DNA from: Smithellaceae bacterium | GTDB taxonomy: Bacteria > Desulfobacterota > Syntrophia > Syntrophales > JAQULV01 | Assembly: GCA_028718405.1 (NCBI GenBank) | Contig: JAQULV010000096.1 | Span: 1-6,115, forward strand | DNA length: 6,115 nt | Direction of reading: 5' to 3' | Shown here: positions 3,558 to 6,115 of the stretch, piece after piece | Layout: the number at the start of each line of letters is the position of its first letter | Position numbering within the stretch: the stretch's first letter is position 1 | The notes under the pieces: generated by a model | What the model was told of the DNA's origin: nothing | Seen by the model: the letters and a program-made list of their open reading frames with translations, nothing else | Database searches by the model: none | Made by a program: the position numbers and the translations under genes

Positions 3558-6115
3558 ATGGCCAGTCCGAGCAGAAAGATGAAGAAGGCGCAGACAAGAG
3601 AGACGAAGCGCTTCGTCAATGCATCCTCCAGGGGAGGGAGCTTGCGGCGCCTGAGGAATTTTGCCGCCAGTGCCACGGCTGTCCTGGTCGTGCTTACCCT
3701 TCCGATATTGGGTATCGCCGGGGGTGAATTTACCCAGGTTCAAGATGGCAAGACGACGATCTACAACCAGAGTTCGTCAAAGGTGTACAATCGCGTCAAC
3801 AGCTACAACATCATGGCGGACGAAACGCACCGCTATAACCAGCCGTCCGGTGATGAGGTATTCGTTCAACGGGTCACGGGGGGACAGTATTCGAGCATCC
3901 TCGGCCAGTTGATAGCCAACGGACAGGTATGGATCATGAACCCGGGCGGAGTATTGATCGGCCCGGACGCCTCCGTAAATACCGCCGGGTTCATGGCGAC
4001 CTCGCTTGTGATGGGGGAGGACGATTTCTTCGCCGGGCGTTATATCTTAAATAGTGAGGGGACGGACAGCTTCGTCATCAACAAGGGGTCGATCATTTCC
4101 GGAAACGGCGGCTATGCGATCCTGGCGGGTGGAGCGGTTGCCAATCAAGGATATATCTCAGCCGACGCCGGCGAAGTGGTTCTGGCCTCGGGCAGGAAGA
4201 TGACGATTGATTTTGCAGGCGACGGGTTGGTCAATTTTGCTGTTGATGAGAAGACGGTGGCTAAGGTAATGGGGCCCGATGGTGAAGACCTGACGTCTGC
4301 GGTTCTGAATACCGGTTTGATTGCAGCCCCGGCGGGACGTGTAGTTCTGACAGCGAAGGCGGCCTCCGATATCCTCGACAGCGTGGTGAATAACGCCGGG
4401 GTGATAGAAGCTAAATCCGTGGCGGAGCAAAACGGCGAGATCATCCTCTCCGCCGATGCCGGGAATGTCATCAGCAGCGGTACACTCGATGTTTCGGGAT
4501 ATGATACCGGAGAGAAAGGTGGCAGTGTCAAGATTCTGGGCGAAAACGTTGGTTTGGTCGGTCAGGCAGTCGTCGATGCTTCCGGCGATGCCGGCGGAGG
4601 CAAGATAGTGATCGGCGGCGATTATCATGGCGCCGGTCCCGATCCCAACGCAGCACACAGCTATGTCGGCGGCAACGCACGCATAGAAGCTGACGCCATT
4701 ACGACGGGCGACGGTGGCAAGATCGTCATCTGGTCGGATGAAGGCACGAGTTATTATGGAAGCATCTCCGCGCGCGGCGGCGCCGTTTCGGGAAACGGCG
4801 GATTTGTTGAAGTGTCCGGCAAGGAAGGCCTCTCCTTTGACGGGAAGGTGGACCTGAGCGCAGCAAACGGTCTCTTCGGGACACTGTTGCTCGATCCTCT
4901 CAATATCTTCATCAACGGTACCGGCCACACTGCCGGAAATACCAATGTCATACCATCTCAGCTCGGTAACAAAGCGTGGAATGCGACGATTGATTATGAT
5001 GTGTCGGACACGGCGATAGCTACTGCCTTGACGACGGCGAACGTGACTCTGGCAGCCTCGCAGAATATCTCCACGGCGGCCCCCGTATTGATCGACCCGA
5101 ATAACGCGACTGCAATCAATACAAGGACGCTGACGCTCTCGGCCAGCAACAACATCATTATCGCCAATCCGTTCGTGCTGACAAATTCCGCCGCGGCCAC
5201 TGGCCCCCGGCTGGTCATGACCGCCACCAACGGCATTCAGTTGGGCAGCGCCGTTACCACAAAAGGTGCGACAGTATCGCTCAATAATGCAGTGACACTG
5301 ACGGGCGACAGCCTTGTCGACACAACGTTGGGCGGAACGGTTACGGGCAACCGCATCACCTTCGGCTCGACGATAAACGGTCCCTGGAATCTGGATCTGG
5401 AAGCGGGTTCGGGCGGCATCACGGTCTCCGGGATTATCGGCACGGCGGCCGGAGACGTTAATAGTCTGGCCAGTCTGATTGCGAACGGTGGTGCCGTCGG
5501 GTTGAACAATGTATTTACGAGTGGGAATCAGGCTGTGACAGGTACGGCGATCACCCTGAACGGCACGAGCTATCGCAGCACGGGAGGATCGTTGCTGTTC
5601 GCAGGCCCCACGGCACTGAACAACAATGCAACGGTTACCTCGAGCGGTCTGGCGGGGGACGGCATCACCTTCGACGGAACGATCAACGGAGCCCAGAGCT
5701 TCAATCTCCAGGCCGGTTCCGGCGATGTTCTGGTGACCGGTATCGTCGGCACGTCTGCCGCCAGCGCCAGCAGACTTGCAAGCTTCACGGCAGCCGGCGC
5801 CAACGTGAACCTGAACAGCGTCTTTACCAGCGGTGCGCAGGCAGTGACGGGAACAAGCATCATCGGTCTGAACGGTACCGGTTACACGAGTACTGCCGGA
5901 TCGGAAACCTTCACGGGACCGGTGCAGCTGCAAAAAGATGTTACCGTGACGGGTGTAAACACGACCTTTACGGGGACGATCGACGGCAATCAGAGACTCA
6001 CCGTTAACGACAGTGGTGCAACGACGTTTGGCGGGATCATTGGTGGAACGGATCCTTTGACCAGCGTGATAACAGACGCGCCCGGCACGACGGCTATCAA
6101 CGGTGGTGCCGTCAC
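3558..6115 (+). CDS. Large TpsA exoprotein/adhesin, filamentous haemagglutinin N-terminal domain (3' end outside window)
   Basis: 852 complete codons from ATG 3558, still open at the right edge. Residues 1-33 are a long Lys/Arg-rich n-region, 34-54 a hydrophobic core (AVLVVLTLPILGIA), together a long Sec signal peptide cut near A54. Residues about 57-230 form the TPS domain, the part recognised by the TpsB POTRA domains: LGQLIANGQVWIMNPGGVLIG with the NPxG motif at N128-G131, then FMATS and repeated turns such as INKGSIISGNGGYAILAGG typical of a right-handed beta-helix. Residues about 340-420 (GGGKIVIGGDYHG, GDGGKIVIWSDEG, GGFVEVSGKEG) and the GTLLLDPLNIFI block (L443-P447) are shared by large environmental haemagglutinin-like proteins. 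From residue 600 the chain enters tandem repeats of about 100 residues. Thr, Asn, Gly, Ala and Val dominate and no Cys codon occurs, as usual for secreted beta-helix adhesins. The role is probably surface adhesion or aggregation; no C-terminal toxin or anchoring part is visible. Confidence 0.93.
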   Translation, partial: MASPSRKMKKAQTRETKRFVNASSRGGSLRRLRNFAASATAVLVVLTLPILGIAGGEFTQVQDGKTTIYNQSSSKVYNRVNSYNIMADETHRYNQPSGDEVFVQRVTGGQYSSILGQLIANGQVWIMNPGGVLIGPDASVNTAGFMATSLVMGEDDFFAGRYILNSEGTDSFVINKGSIISGNGGYAILAGGAVANQGYISADAGEVVLASGRKMTIDFAGDGLVNFAVDEKTVAKVMGPDGEDLTSAVLNTGLIAAPAGRVVLTAKAASDILDSVVNNAGVIEAKSVAEQNGEIILSADAGNVISSGTLDVSGYDTGEKGGSVKILGENVGLVGQAVVDASGDAGGGKIVIGGDYHGAGPDPNAAHSYVGGNARIEADAITTGDGGKIVIWSDEGTSYYGSISARGGAVSGNGGFVEVSGKEGLSFDGKVDLSAANGLFGTLLLDPLNIFINGTGHTAGNTNVIPSQLGNKAWNATIDYDVSDTAIATALTTANVTLAASQNISTAAPVLIDPNNATAINTRTLTLSASNNIIIANPFVLTNSAAATGPRLVMTATNGIQLGSAVTTKGATVSLNNAVTLTGDSLVDTTLGGTVTGNRITFGSTINGPWNLDLEAGSGGITVSGIIGTAAGDVNSLASLIANGGAVGLNNVFTSGNQAVTGTAITLNGTSYRSTGGSLLFAGPTALNNNATVTSSGLAGDGITFDGTINGAQSFNLQAGSGDVLVTGIVGTSAASASRLASFTAAGANVNLNSVFTSGAQAVTGTSIIGLNGTGYTSTAGSETFTGPVQLQKDVTVTGVNTTFTGTIDGNQRLTVNDSGATTFGGIIGGTDPLTSVITDAPGTTAINGGAV
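5355..6115 (+). repeat. Tandem repeats of about 100 residues inside the exoprotein gene
   Basis: Unit 1 begins at 5355 (ITFGSTING, residue 600), unit 2 at 5664 (ITFDGTING, residue 703) and unit 3 at 5961 (TTFTGTIDG, residue 802). The periods are 103 and 99 codons. Units 1 and 2 also share AGSG, SLAS/RLAS, VFTSGxQAVTGT and LNGTxY in the same order; more than half of their first 64 residues are identical by hand alignment. Unit 2 has one extra residue in VTGTSIIGLNG. Unit 3 diverges after GGIIG into a GGTDPLTSVITDAPGTTAI type and is cut by the window end. The nucleotide sequences have drifted more than the protein, so these are old duplications and not a recent expansion. Confidence 0.85.

Noticed and set aside
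3481..3582. Short + strand frame (33 codons, MKMNGPSATARMNCPKG...) overlapping the exoprotein start, as a possible leader peptide
   Set aside because: It has no good ribosome binding site, no recognisable product, and overlaps the strong ribosome site and start of the real gene.
4158..5933. A 591-codon open frame on the minus strand opposite the exoprotein
   Set aside because: It is in exact codon register with the sense gene, so it stays open only because TTA, CTA and TCA codons are avoided there. Its translation has no recognisable domain, while the + strand frame encodes a clear TPS protein.

Overview
The window reads as a piece of a Gram-negative chromosome carrying a two-partner secretion (type Vb) locus. 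The outer-membrane transporter, the periplasmic FKBP and the secreted beta-helix protein all require an outer membrane. Base composition is moderately GC-rich and even across the genes. Gene styles (FkpA-like isomerase, ShlB-type transporter, adhesin with a GTLLLDP-type block, CotA-like multicopper oxidase) fit environmental Proteobacteria, Desulfobacterota, Nitrospirota or similar phyla. I cannot fix the taxon from the sequence.

Layout, all genes on the + strand. (1) 2-349: the last 115 codons of a multicopper oxidase, closed by a strong intrinsic terminator at 381-413. (2) 414-710: a non-coding region of about 300 bases with only weak promoter-like and palindromic signals. (3) 711-1493: an exported FkpA/Mip-type FKBP peptidyl-prolyl isomerase. 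(4) 1494 to about 1620: a leader with two perfect but mutually exclusive hairpins, merging into the uncertain start of (5) 1575-3425, a ShlB/FhaC/HecB-family TpsB transporter. (6) 3426-3557: a 132-base gap with a small hairpin and an excellent ribosome binding site. (7) 3558 to the right edge: the first 852 codons of a very large TpsA exoprotein with a filamentous-haemagglutinin N-terminal domain, entering tandem repeats of about 100 residues where the window stops.

Likely joint function: the TpsA protein is exported to the periplasm by Sec with a long signal peptide, recognised through its TPS domain by the POTRA domains of TpsB, and threaded through the TpsB barrel to the surface, where it folds as a beta-helix. 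The FKBP just upstream is well placed to be a periplasmic chaperone for this unfolded client or for the barrel; that link is inference from gene order. The multicopper oxidase is separated by the terminator and is probably unrelated.

No RNA gene, insertion sequence, CRISPR array or attachment site was seen. The system is a recognisable class (type Vb secretion). The less ordinary points are the FKBP linkage, the competing hairpins at the transporter start and the absence of an ATG start for the transporter.
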